A stretch of 64,000 nt of DNA, from positions 8,402,500 to 8,466,499 of the forward strand of contig NC_052511.1 of the NCBI RefSeq assembly GCF_014356525.2, in the 5' to 3' direction. This DNA comes from Nilaparvata lugens (lineage: Eukaryota > Arthropoda > Insecta > Hemiptera > Delphacidae). Position 1 is the first letter of the stretch. The number at the start of each line of letters is the position of its first letter. The notes below the pieces were generated by a model. The model saw nothing but the letters and a program-made list of their open reading frames with translations, was not told where the DNA came from and ran no database searches. Below are positions 32,706 through 44,989 of the stretch, in pieces. Position numbers and translations under genes: made by a program.

Positions 32706-34450
32706 TCAATAAGCAATTGTGAGATTGATTGATTGATTGATTGATTTATTTGAGAATAGGTTAAGGAGAAATTGTCCTATTGATTTCTTCTTGATGTTAA
32801 TGAAGAAGAAGCCTATACATAACCTATAAGCAATTGTGAGATTGCCTAACCTATTCTCAAATCAATCAATCAATCTCACAATTGCTTATAGGTTATGTAT
32901 AGTCTTCTTCTTCATTAACATCAAGAAGCTATCAATCGGACAACTTCTTCCTAACCTATTCTCAAATCAATCAATCAAACTCACAATTGCTTATAGGTTA
33001 TGTATAGGTTTCTTCTTCATTAACATCCAGAAGCAATCAATAGGACAACTTCTCCCTAACCTATTCTCAAATCAATCAATCAATTGCTTATAGGTTATGT
33101 ATAGGCATCTTCTTCATTAACATCAAGAAGCAATCAATAGGACAACTTCTCCCTAACCTATTCTCAAATCAATCAATCAATCAATCTCACAATTGCTTAT
33201 AGGTTATGTATAGGCTTCTTCTTCATTAACATCAAGAAGCAATCAATAGGACAACTTCTCCCTAACCTATTCTCAAATCAATCAATCTCACAATTGCTTA
33301 TAGGTTATGTATAGGCTTCTTCTTCATTAACATCAAGAGGCAATCAATAGGACAACTTCTCCCTAACCTATTCTCAAATAAATCAATCAATCTCACAATT
33401 GCTTATAGGTTATGTATAGGCTTCTTCTTCATTAACATCAAGAGGCAATAAATAGGACAACATCTCCCTAACCTATTCTCAAATAAATCAATCAATCTCA
33501 CAATTGCTTATAGGTTATGTATGGGCTTCTTCTTCATTAACATCAAGAAGCAATCAATCGGACAACTTCTCCCTAACCTATTCTCAAATCAATCAATCAA
33601 TCTCACAATTGCTTATAGGTTATGTATAGGCATCTTCTTCATTGATTTGAGAATAGGTTAGGGAGAAGTTGTTCGATTGATTGCTTCTTGATGTTAATGA
33701 AGAAGAAGCCTATACATAACCTATAAGCAATTGTGAGATTGATTGATTGATTTGAGAATAAGTTAGGGAGAAGTTGTCCTATTGATTGCTTCCTGATGTT
33801 AATGAAGAAGAAGCCTATACATAACCTATAAGCAATTGTGAGATTGATTGATTGATTTGAGAATAGGTTAGGGAGAAGTTGTCCTATTGATTGCTTCTTG
33901 ATGTTAATGAAGAAGAAGCCAATACATAACCTATAAGGAATTGTGAGATTGATTGATTGATTTGAGAATAGGTTAGGGAGAAGTTGTCCGATTGATAGCT
34001 TCTTGATGTTAATGAAGAAGAAGCCTATACATAACCTATAAACAATTGTAGATTGATTGATTGATTTGAGAATAGGTTAGGGAGAAGTTGTCCTATTGAT
34101 TGCTTCTTGATGTTAATGAAGAAGAAACCTATACATAACCTATAAGCAATTGTGAGATTGATTGATTGATTTGAGAATAGGTTAGGGAGAAGTTGTCCTA
34201 TTGATTGCTTCTTGATGTTAATGAAGAAGAAGCCTATACATAACCTATAAACAATTGTAGATTGATTGATTGATTTGAGAATAGGTTAGGGAGAAGTTGT
34301 CCTATTGATTGCTTCTTGATGTTAATGAAGAAGAAGCCTATACATAACCTATAAGCAATTGTGAGATTGATTGATTGATTTGAGAATAGGTTTGGGAGAA
34401 GTTGTCCTATTGATTGCTTCTTGATGTTATTGAAGAAGAAGCCTATACAC
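32706..34450. repeat. Inverted pair of tandem arrays, about 104-bp unit, 16 units
   Basis: The unit contains CACAATTGCTTATAGGTTAT, GTATAGGCTTCTTCTTCATT, AACATCAAGAAGCAATCAAT, AGGACAACTTCTCCCTAACC and TATTCTCAAATCAATCAATC. One unit (32,706-32,842) is in reverse. Eight units then run forward (ATTGC at 32,881, 32,986, 33,083, 33,192, 33,293, 33,398, 33,503 and 33,608), and seven run in reverse from about 33,645 to 34,450. Switch points are at about 32,842 and 33,645. It lies in the last Pyk intron. Confidence 0.95.
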
Positions 34451-34611
34451 AATCTCAGAGTTGTAGAGTTTACAATACAATCACTTAGTGCCAGAGCATG
34501 CTACACTAATGATACTTGACACTACCTTGTTTAAATTTTTTATTTTTTGATTGTATAATATTAGTATTTTAGTATTAGTGTTGACAATTTACTTTCAAAT
34601 GCGATTATTCC

Positions 34612-35048
34612 CAAAACATTGATGTATTGATTGATACTAGATTTGTTAGAATGCAGATGGAAATAAATATTGGAAGTTGCATTTTTTCAGATGCTAATTA
34701 ATGAATAATAATTATTAAACGAAAATCCCAATTAATTGCTGTAAATCACCCCGAAGACTTCTTCTACTGCAAATATTGACGACAGTGTAAACAGCTGAAT
34801 GGAATTCGTTGAGCGCTACTATACAAAAAAAAATTTTCAGCCCGGGAATCGAACCCGATTAGTAGCGCTCATCGAATTTCCATCTAGCTGTTTACTCTGT
34901 TGTCAATATTTGCAGTAGGAAAAGTCATCGGGGTAATTTACAGCATTTAATTGGGATTTTCGTTTAATAATTATTATTCATTAATTAGCATCTGAAAAAA
35001 TGCAACTTCCAATTTATTTAATAATCATTACAGTATATCAATGTTTTG
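34612..35048. mobile_element. Large palindrome, CACCCCGAAGACTTCT family, with a tRNA-like centre
   Basis: Arms of about 200 nt (about 34,612-34,821 and 34,850-35,048) are inverted. The centre holds CAGCCCGGGAATCGAACCCG, whose complement contains GGGTTCGATTCCCGG, a perfect tRNA T-arm and B box, preceded by a GCGCTACTAA stretch. The 5' half of a tRNA (A box) is missing, so this is a relic or captured fragment and not a tRNA gene. Confidence 0.8.
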
Positions 35049-36300
35049 GGAATAATCCCATTTGAAGGTAGGTTTGAAGGTTTAATAATAATTATTTGTT
35101 AGAATAATTGAAAATAATTAGAATGAACAGAAAAGATCTCTTTCTGTTTTTCTTTTATAAAATAGACTGTAGTGAGTATTTTTTTGTATTACAGGGAAAA
35201 TTCTGAATAAATTCTTAGTTTACTTGGTAATACTTGAAATGAACTATAAATTTTGCTTGCTTATTACCTAATAGTGGAAGGTAAACTTCTATGTTTGTTA
35301 AGAAATGTTATCAACTTCTGAAAAGTTTTCAGTTCAGATATTGTTACTGGTGAGATGTTGTGATATCTACCCATAATTAAAACACTGGGATGTTGTTAAA
35401 AATATCACCAATTTATTGTAAATAAAAAAATATAAAATTTAAAATAAAAAAATATAAAAAAAACTCTGCCAGTTGATGAATCAAAAACACCAGCTTTCCC
35501 TACAAGATTCAAAATCCTGAAAACACAATTATGTAGGTTTAAACTACCCGGACTGTGACAGCCTATAATTGAATTCTCAAGACAGAATCCTTCAGGTAAC
35601 CAATGCCTTAACTCAACAACTCACTTCACAAACGGTTCAAGTATACGGGCCTCGAAAAAAAAATTCCAAATCTATTTATGTGAAAAACACATGCAGCCTT
35701 GATTCAAAGACCAAAAGTCAACTCACTCTTGTTTGTATAGTATGGAGCTAAAACCCATAATATTGCCTTCACGAAACGTGATAAAACACACGTTTCATCT
35801 TTGTACATTGGAGATCTTCTCGCTTTATCAATTATATTTAATAATTAAATCCGCGACCAGATTTCCAATTCACAAAATAATATTTCAAAAATTGAATAGG
35901 TTCTGATGTCATGTATGACAAATTACAAAGATGTTTCAGCATCAATGGTGTCGACCATACACCAAATAAGTGATATTTTTGACAACACCCCAGTGTTTTC
36001 ATTAGTTTTCAGTTAATGAATAGATTTTTCCAGATAACTCTATTTGAAAAAGAACGATAAATTTCCATTTATATTAATCACAATTCAACTTTGTTTCAAG
36101 TACGGGGCCAGAACTGTTATCTGAATGATCAATCAAAATGAAGATTTGCAACAAAATAAAGTTGTGGAGTATCAAACTCGCATAAAGATGAATAAATGCA
36201 TCGATTGGCCGAAGATAAATTTTTGGGCTTCACGTAATAAATTTAATCAAAATCCAGAAGTGTTTGATTATTTTTATTTAGTCTTGTTTGAGATAGTATA
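35049..36300. other. Pyk last-intron DNA without recognised features
   Basis: AT-rich. The short ORF at 35,569 has no recognisable motif. Confidence 0.5.
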
Positions 36301-36305
36301 GGCTA

Positions 36306-36453
36306 CCCAGTTGCACAACATCCGGTTAAATTTTAACCGTGATTAATTTTACGAGAACCCATCAGAGAAGGCGTTTTTGAAAAGACGGCTTCTCTGATTG
36401 GTTCTCGTGGAATTACACATGGTTAAAATTTAACCGGTTGTTGTGCAACCGGC
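36306..36453. mobile_element. GGTTGCACAAC MITE, copy 1
   Basis: A 148-bp hairpin with ends GTTGCACAACATCCGGTTAA and its complement. The arms carry AAATTTTAACCGTGATTAAT and ACCATCAGAGAAGG-like sequence. Five copies are in the window. Confidence 0.9.
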
Positions 36454-36486
36454 ACTTTGTTAGAATACTCAATCAGTTTCATCTCA

Positions 36487-36590
36487 GTATATTTGTTTGT
36501 TTATTCTTTATTGATTCATACAATAAGTACATCATCAAAATGATAAAAAATAAGGTAACCTTGTGCTATTCCTCTCCCAAATTTAGATAT
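36487..36590 (-). mobile_element. Non-LTR retrotransposon 3' tail
   Basis: On the minus strand, AAATTTGGGAGAGGAATAGC and ACAAGGTTACCTTATTTTTT are followed by CAATAAAGAATAAACAAAC. This is an isolated 3' end, the 5' part having been truncated away. A CATAGAG MITE abuts its 5' side. Confidence 0.65.
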
Positions 36591-36598
36591 GGTTACAC

Positions 36599-36873
36599 CA
36601 TAGAGAAACGATAGCATAAGTAGATATCCCATGGTATAGGGCGTTTATGTCGCAACTTTTACTGTTATCTCAAGCTGATAGTTCATGTAATTCTTTCCCG
36701 TGAAGCTGTGTGACACTGGTAGTCTCTCATATTGTGCCGTTCATACACTCTCACCCCAACAAAATAGTACAAATCGACAATAATAGACAGTTATCGGCTT
36801 GAGATAACAGTAAAAGTTGCGACATAAACGCCCTATACCATGGGAAATCTACTTGAACTATTATTTCTCTATG
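36599..36873. mobile_element. CATAGAG MITE, copy 5 (complete)
   Basis: A complete 275-bp copy. The flanking duplication is GTTACAC (36,592-36,598 and 36,874-36,880), or GGTTACAC if the terminal G is shared. Confidence 0.95.
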
Positions 36874-36899
36874 GTTACACATAGTCTGAAATAGGTTAA

Positions 36900-38100
36900 G
36901 TCTTGTAGTTGTTCACTTCACAAAATTTTCAGTCCTCAATTATTTTCACAAAGTAGATTTTCAAATTCAGGTAGTATCTGATTAAAAAGTATGTGACTTA
37001 CACATCTTTGCAGATTAAAATGATCTAGAATCTCTCTGATAATTATTGAAGTGTATTAAAACATCTCAATAATTTATAATTCTATATTCTTAACTTGTCT
37101 GTAAGAGAGAGTATGTTGGCAACGGGAGTACTAAGTAGAGAAGGTTTGTATGGAACTGATTGTGAAGAGGACTGTCTAATCCAGCTGAATTGTAGAAAAT
37201 TGATGTGGGATACATAAATTAATTTATTTGAATACTACTACTAACAATACTTTATAATTTATATTTTTTTCAGAATTAAATAAAATATTATAGTATACAC
37301 ATTGCTGTATATCATAATCATAATACATTTTATTATAATATTAGTAAATGAAAAAATTAATATCTTTTGTTGGAATCTTCAACTATTTTTTTCTTGTACC
37401 AGGTATTTCGATGTAAATTCCGCTAACATAATAGCAAATTGAAACGATTTATCACCAAAAGGTACTTCTTAATTTTTAAAGAGTGTGTCTGTACTTTTGT
37501 TTTTTAGATTGATTGATGTTTTGCGATTGATTTTTCTTTCTACATTTTAATAGATTACGATCCTTGCATGTTCATATATGACGAAGTTGAAATTTGAAAA
37601 TCTTGATAATTTATTTTAGTAGTAGGCTACTTGATACTTGTTCTATAATTTGGTCTCAATCCCAAATTCAGTAGAATTTTTATATTTTCTATAGTATTTG
37701 TTTTTCAATTATTAGACAATTTGCATTCCCTTGTCAGACAGGTTTAATTTTTTTTTTTCGAAACTTCCCTCAACTTACAAAGATGATAATAATCAATACA
37801 GTGATTATTATTAAGTTACAGTATTCTAGGTACAATGATAATAATTGATATTTCAAATAACTGACTTCTCCAAAACCACAGTAAGATGTGTTTACAATTA
37901 ATGAATCGGACCTATCTATGATAAATCCACCAGAGTTTGGATTTACTTTAAATTAGTGTAGTGCTAATATTCGAAAGAAACCTGAAGGTATACTTTAAAT
38001 TACATGAATGTTGGTCTCTCACAATAAATGTTCAATTTATTCAATTCAATGATCGCAAGCTCTAAAATCCTTGATTGTGACAACGTCAGAAAACGTATGT
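36900..38100. other. Pyk last-intron DNA without recognised features
   Basis: AT-rich. Nothing coding or repeated was recognised. Confidence 0.5.
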
Positions 38101-38105
38101 ATTGG

Positions 38106-38254
38106 CCCGGTTGCACAAAAGCCTGTAAAATTTCAATCATGACTGAATGCCACGAGAACCAATATGAGAAGGCCTTTAAGAAAATGAGGCTTCTGTGATT
38201 GGTTCTCGTGGCATTTAATCACGGTTAAAATTTAAGGTCCTTTTGTGCAACCAG
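38106..38254. mobile_element. GGTTGCACAAC MITE, copy 2
   Basis: Ends CCGGTTGCACAAAAGCC / TTTTGTGCAACCAGG; arms with AATCATGACTGAATGCCACG and GGTTCTCGTGGCATTTAATC. Same family as 36,306. Confidence 0.85.
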
Positions 38255-38276
38255 GACAATAACTTATACCTTTTTA

Positions 38277-39719
<1,443 letters not shown>

Positions 39720-39827
39720 TGAGTGCGCCACACCAGATTTTTAATCTTCGTAATCATGTTTATTTGCATGAAGAATTATCTAGTCGTTTTTGAAGTAATT
39801 TGGCATGGTTGTTTTTTAATTTTTCAG

Positions 39828-39861
39828 TAACCGGGCTGATGCAGCTGTACTTTCACATTAG
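39828..39861 (+). CDS. Pyk: Candidate alternative last exon of Pyk
   Basis: TTTTTTAATTTTTCAG is a strong acceptor. Joined to the phase 2 end of exon 9 it reads ...MRIV-NRADAAVLSH and stop. That would make the protein about seven residues longer than with the 42,896 exon, and it does not resemble known pyruvate kinase C-termini, which end a few residues after the MR-I/V-V motif. The match of phase plus a good acceptor may be chance. Confidence 0.2.
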
Positions 39862-40218
39862 TTACCTAAATCTGGACTCTAGTTCCCAAATACTTGCATC
39901 AAAATCCAGCATGATGAAATAATTTGTTGATTTTTTACCATAGTTTTGATAAAATAGATTTATTTATTAATTTAAATATTATTCGTTAATTGTATTTCAC
40001 ATGTAGCTGTGAGCTCTTTGTAGACTTTTGTTGTTGTTTTTAAACTAGTTTGTTGAGCTTTTGCCAAAGTAATTAACTTTATTTGTAATACATACTCTTG
40101 TGTTGCTGTAAATTAACGCTTCTTAAAAATGCATGAATTTATTTGCTCATATCTTAATATTTATCATCATTCATTTGTATCATAAAACATATTTTCAGCA
40201 CTTCAGTATACTTAATTC

Positions 40219-40610
40219 TACCCTCACCCGCAAAGACCTTAAAGATGCATAGACTCACATGCAGCGCTAGTGTCTTACTTGGAATTGAAATCGGCCATTG
40301 AGGGGGCAACCCATAAGATTATTACCTACCAATGCCTTTGTAATCTATAGTATTACAAATATATGTATATAATATCTCGTGCTAAAATACCCCAATGGCG
40401 GCCTTCAATTTCAAGTATTGTGCTTACTATAACCTTAGTGTCCGGTTTCCCATTAGGGAACTTTGGACTACATACGGCGAGGTGGAACTACCCTTGGGTC
40501 TCCCCACCATTCAAAGCCATACGCTAATAATAATAATAATAATTTCAAGTAAGAGCTATCATTGGGAAGGCATTGGCATTGTGGGTCTATATCTCTTTAA
40601 GGTCTTTGCT
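40219..40610. repeat. Inverted repeat interrupted by a SINE
   Basis: The left arm (about 40,219-40,303: GCAAAGACCTTAAAGATGCA and TTGGAATTGAAATCGGCCAT) is mirrored by a right arm that starts at about 40,390 (AATGGCGGCCTTCAATTTC), is broken at 40,418, and resumes at about 40,560-40,610 (CTCTTTAAGGTCTTTGCTCA). Confidence 0.75.
40418..40540 (+). mobile_element. SINE-like insertion, copy 2, 11-bp target duplication
   Basis: AATTTCAAGTA occurs at 40,407-40,417 and 40,541-40,551. The 123-bp insert ends CTCCCCACCATTCAAAGCC, ATACGC and (TAA)n. It shares the GGTGG...CTCCCCACCA...AAAGCCATACG core with the minus-strand insertion at 32,172, so the two are members of one family. Their 5' halves differ more. 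Confidence 0.88.
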
Positions 40611-41118
40611 CACCCGTATCTGAATTTTCTAAATTAATTTAGTGCATAGTAGATTGAATAATGCTTCATTTTTTAACATCTAATTGATGCACTTCCATGT
40701 CATTGCTTTTTTTAGTAACCTCATCTGATAACACTCATGCTTTGATGTATTTTTGGAAGTATCCTAATATTAACATGGTTTGTGGTCAAGTTTTCTATAA
40801 CATTACATTATATTCCCTTTTTTTGAAATGTTTTTATTATAAAATAACAGATTTTAGATTTAAAGATTAACAGTTTTTATATTGAAAACAATTCAAAAAA
40901 GGGTTCTATAATGTTTTGTTATAAATACAAATAGCCCTGAATACATACATTTTAAGAATACCTGCATTATTTAATTATTATAAAATATATGAGAAGTAAA
41001 CCTGATGAAGGGTTCATTATCTTGTAATTTTATCAGTTATTTTTATTGGGCGATGTTTGTTTATAACCAAAGATATCTTCTAATTTTATATTAACTGTCA
41101 CTAAAAATATAATGTTAT

Positions 41119-42563
41119 GGGCCGGTTTCCGAGCTCGGGATTTAGCTGTTTATTGTTTTTGAAGGGACGGATTCAAGAATCCAAAGGTTCAAAGAACCCC
41201 ACACTTCAACCGAAGCTTATTGTGTTCCCAAGTAGGATGTCAGTTAGGCAAACCAATACCTGTGTTCTTTACAAGAACCAGAAGTTTTTCCCTATACCAA
41301 CATCCCATTCATCACCTGGTTGCTTTTTGCAATCCAGTGTGATATGCTTGACAGTCTCTTCAGACTGATTAGTCCTCTTGACCTACGTGGGTTCCACTCC
41401 TGGCTTCTTCTAAGGTCCTACCGCTGAGGAAGGGGTGGCCAAGTTGCCTCTAGGGCGCCCGGCCACCCTTGACTCAGTCTCTTCTTTTTGCCCCTCCGAC
41501 ACTGTACAGGGTCAGATGCCTCACCTCTCCCAAGAATTTTTGCCTAAATGGCCGTCCTACTTTGAGCAGTGGTGAGTTTTGGCCTCTCCACCCACAAACT
41601 CGTGACCTACGTGAGTTCCACTCCTGCCTTCTTTGTAGGTCCTTCCGCTGAAAGAGGAGACGCCAAACTGCCTCTAGGGCGCCCGGTGCCCGGCCACCTT
41701 CGACTCAGCTTCTTGACCCACATTTGTGCCTGGAATTTCACCCATCACTGGTCTCTTGGGTTTTTGTTTTTGCTTCTCCGAAACGCTGCAGGGTCAAAAG
41801 CCTCAACTCTCCCAATAAGTTTTGCCTGAATGGCCGCCCTTCTCTGAGCGGTTGTGAGTTTTGGCCTCTCCACCGACAAACTCGTGACCTACGTGAGTTC
41901 CACTCCTGGGTTCTTTGTAGGTCCTTCCGCTGAAGGAGGGGTCGCCAAATTGCCTCTAGGGCACCTGGTCACCTTCGACTTAGCCTCTTGACCTACATTT
42001 GTGCCTGGAGTTTCACTCATCTCTGGTCTCTTGGGTTTTTCTTTTTTTCCCCTCCGAAACTGCCCTGATGGGGCAGATATCATGGGTTTGAAGGCAAGGC
42101 AACTTCTGGAGTTGCCTTGGGGTCCCTTTTAGTGGCCTCCTACGACAAGCAGGGATACTGTGGGTGAATTCTGGTTTTCAACACATTCTTGAGTACGATG
42201 TTCCACTCAAAGCTCCCCCAACCCACAGGGGGTGGGATTAGCTAAGTTCTAGACTTCAAACAGCTGGAGTCAGAAAATTGGCTTTCCGAAACGGGGCTTA
42301 ATTGCAGTTCTTATGACAATCTTTATTTTCTCATCTCTATAATTGGAAACCTTGCTGAAATGAAACATTCCCAAATAGTTAAAAATAGCTGATTACACTA
42401 TTTTCTTTTTCTTTTATTTTGTGTTCAATTCTTAGTTTTTCGAAATTCAATTTAAACGTGACTATGGCTATGACTGCGACTACGCCCCGTTTTGAAAAGC
42501 CAATTTTCTGACTCCAGCTGTTTAAAGTCTAGAACTTAGCTAAATCCCGAGCTCGGAAACCGG
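41119..42563. mobile_element. GGCCGGTTTCCGAGCTCGGG MITE, left arm split by a large insertion
   Basis: Outer ends GGCCGGTTTCCGAGCTCGGG (41,120) and its complement (about 42,544-42,563) are inverted. The interior arms, TAAGTTCTAGACTTCAAACA and CTGGAGTCAGAAAATTGGCT (42,245-42,290), match the right arm at 42,497-42,540. The left arm is cut after GGGATTTAGCT and resumes after GGGATTAGCT, around the insertion at about 41,150-42,230. A half copy is at 58,945. Confidence 0.85.
41150..42230 (-). mobile_element. GC-rich insertion with about 280-bp tandem units, possible retroelement 5' region
   Basis: Two to three tandem units (GTGAGTTCCACTCCTG and relatives at about 41,387, 41,611 and 41,893) contain CCTCTAGGGCGCCCGG, TGGCCTCTCCACC and CAAACTCGTGACCTACGTG. 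They are followed by GTGGCCTCCTACGACAAGCA, GGGATACTGTGGGTG and a ...CCCACAGGGGGTGG end. On the minus strand the units keep open frames with NLATPPSAEGPTKNPGVELT, as in the repetitive N-terminal region of some non-LTR ORFs. Identity is uncertain; the insertion into the MITE is clear, with GATT(T)AGCT on both sides. Confidence 0.6.
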
Positions 42564-42895
42564 CCGGTCTTCGAATTATTTACGGTGGACTAATTATTTT
42601 TTCAACTATTTTCAAGGGAAGTACGTGTATCGTCATAGAGAATTTACTTTTTGAAATTTATTTACCGTCTAGTAAAGATTCTAGGATTTTCGAAGGTGCA
42701 CTTTATCAAGTGAATATGTCAATAAGATTCAATTTGATAGCATGCTATCAGCTAAAATACTATACTTACATATTATATTGGAACTCCAGTTTCGATCACT
42801 GCTATCAAATACTGAGTTATTAAACTTTGATTGTATTAACAAATTGAGAAATTGAAGTGTTAAATTGGAATTTGAGTTGCATATTTTTATTGCAG

Positions 42896-42908
42896 AGCTG
42901 CTCCATAA
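42896..42908 (+). CDS. Pyk: Pyruvate kinase exon 10 (terminal coding mini-exon)
   Basis: ATATTTTTATTGCAG is a strong acceptor. Joined to the GT that ends exon 9, the first base makes Val, and the next codons read Ala-Ala-Pro-stop, giving a C-terminus ...MRIVAAP. Human PKM ends MRVVPVP, so length and character fit exactly. This needs a last intron of about 11.3 kb (31,553-42,895). The total for the exons found is 1,378 coding bases. Adding a missing exon of about 70 codons gives about 529 residues, normal for the family. Alternatives are read-through stop in exon 9, or the acceptor at 39,828. Confidence 0.65.
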
Positions 42909-42985
42909 GGAGGATTGAGGACGCCATTTGATGTTGGACTGCGCCACAACCTAGTAATAAATCTTTCTGAAAACGTTTCAAAGAG
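42909..42985 (+). terminator. Pyk: Pyk 3' UTR with poly(A) signal
   Basis: AATAAA lies at 42,956-42,961, about 50 bases after the proposed stop codon. GT-rich or T-rich elements follow within the next 100 bases. This supports 42,896 as the true last exon. Confidence 0.5.
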
Positions 42986-42989
42986 TTGT

Positions 42990-44090
42990 CCAAACTCGAT
43001 TGTTCATTTAGTTCGAAACTGTTCTATCTGATCAACAAGATTAAAGTATTGAAAAATAACAGAGTATAACTTGAAAATAACTCTAATAATCAGAGTTTGA
43101 ATTATAGGGTCCGTTTATTCTATTTTTTTCATAGAATATATTCAAAGTATTGCTTGAATTTTCAATGTTTCTTCTCGAGCTTTAATTCCGGTTTCGAACT
43201 TAATCTACTTTTTGTTGTTGATCAAAATGATTTTTGTTAATTGCTTTTTCTTGAGCATCGATGGTGATTTAATCACAGTACATCTATTTATTTTATTTAT
43301 TCATTGTAGATTATGCTTTAAATTGAAAATCGAGTCATACTCTGTATTTCTGAAATTGAACTAAAAGTTTTTTATTTAAGTTTATTCTTGTCTTGTCCTA
43401 TCAGGAGCGAATTAAGAATTCCTCCTCAAGAATAATAATAAACATTCATTAATTTATTTTATACAGTTTTTTATCTACAGCATATGTTAAAAAACATACA
43501 GAATTGTGATATATTTTTTTAAATAATGATATCTATTTCGTATCATTTTAGAATTCCAATAGTCTTATATCTGTTTTAATAATTTTATAGCTTTAGAGAA
43601 GTAATAATATTTCATTTATAATGTATTGCATTGTTATTTATCTGAGCTGGTTCCTAGGACGGGAAGAGTCTTATATAATATATTTTCAAACTGTAGAATC
43701 ATTATTTTCATCCGAAATAAATTGATATAATTGAATTGTCCATTTATTTCTTTCCTTGTCCTAGCTACTACCATAGGTAAGGAAAGAATTGCTTTCCAAA
43801 AAATATCAAGCACACCCGTTTTATGTTTTCTATACGTTTCAAGGTCTCCTGAGTCCAAAAACATGATTTTTGGGTGTGTGTTTGCACAGGGGTTAAAAGT
43901 GCGCAAGCACAACACGAAACGGGGTACCAAACGGACGCACCCCGTTTGGTACCTCAGTGTGCATCCGCTCAGAACGTCTTCTAGGACTGTTCTAAATCTA
44001 AATTACTAGTAGAGTTCTATTAGAACACACCTCAATAACAAGATTCCCGCACTTTTGCCAATAGCCAAGGCCTACTAGATCGCATACATC
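42990..44090. other. Intergenic DNA with small repeat fragments
   Basis: AT-rich. It holds a partial relative of the ACTTTCCTTGCC element (43,746-43,870, with TTTCTATACGTTTCAAGGTC) and a short GC-rich hairpin, CGGGGTACCAAACGG...CCCCGTTTGGTACC, at about 43,918-43,953. No gene was seen. Confidence 0.5.
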
Positions 44091-44094
44091 TAAC

Positions 44095-44652
44095 AGTTCT
44101 GTGAACAGTAGACCTCGCGCTCAGTGAGTTACATTGACCTGTTGTTATGTTTTCTCAAAAATTAATAAATAATTTATCAATTAAAAATGTCTGTAAAAAA
44201 TCCTAAATAAACATAGAGCTTTCTGTCCTATATCGTACCGTGACGTGTCGTCCCGGAATGTGAGTGTGAGCGCTGTTATCAGGTCTGGCTGCAACTGTCT
44301 ACAACGTTTATGGAAAGATACAATTTTCAAGATGTTCGATGTTTTTGAACGGGTAGTATTATAGTCCACTAGACAGCTGATTTATGATGAACAATTCTAT
44401 AGTCTGATTTCTACGGTAATATTGGCGTATGAAGGAGGCTCCTTTTTCCTTTTATATTATCCTTTAAATATAAAATTTCCAAAAACCTTGTATATAAGTC
44501 GACGCGCAATTTAAAAAGGGACATACCTGTCAAATTTCATGAAAATCTATTACCGCGTTTCGCCGTAAATGCGCAACATATAAACATTCAAACATTTGGA
44601 GAAATGCCGAACGGTCGACTTGAATCTTGGACCTCACTTCGCTCGGTCAACT
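44095..44652 (+). mobile_element. Dispersed element A, copy 4 (rearranged)
   Basis: The left end, CTGTGAACAGTAGACCTC, and the right half (44,375-44,652, ending CACTTCGCTCGGTCAA) are retained. The middle is replaced by unrelated DNA that includes a fragment of the CTATAGTGAGG element (about 44,310-44,373: GGAAAGATACAATTTTC, TTTTTGAACGGGTAGTATT). Confidence 0.7.
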
Positions 44653-44739
44653 AGTTTCCACACTTTTTTAAATAATCACCCCCTTTCCATCTACAGTTCA
44701 CATACTTAAGCTTAGAAAAAAAATCCAACAGATCCGCGC

Positions 44740-44900
44740 CACTTCTGGCGCGAGGAACAATAATATGTCGATCACATTGGCGAAATTCACTCCATCTCTC
44801 CTCCACTCTCAGATCAGAAAAATCACTAATCTTCAAATGCTTATAACTCAATAATATGAGTGAATTTCGCTAATGTGATGACATATTATTGTTACTCTCG
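44740..44900. repeat. Inverted repeat at the edge of the satellite
   Basis: GAGGAACAATAATATGTCGA and TCACATTGGCGAAATTCACTC are mirrored by GAGTGAATTTCGCTAATGTGA and ACATATTATTGTTACTCTC. Confidence 0.7.
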
Positions 44901-44989
44901 TCAAGTACTATCAAACCAGAGAGTTTGAGCAATTTTAATTTCTGAACATTTTATTCTGACCAAATTTCAATCTGTCACTTTTCAGGGGT

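Noticed and set aside
32706..34450. CRISPR-like regular repeat array
   Set aside because: The units are continuous repeats without unique spacers and the genome is eukaryotic.
34840..34880. tRNA gene on the minus strand
   Set aside because: Only the T arm and 3' strand are present; no A box, D arm or anticodon arm upstream.
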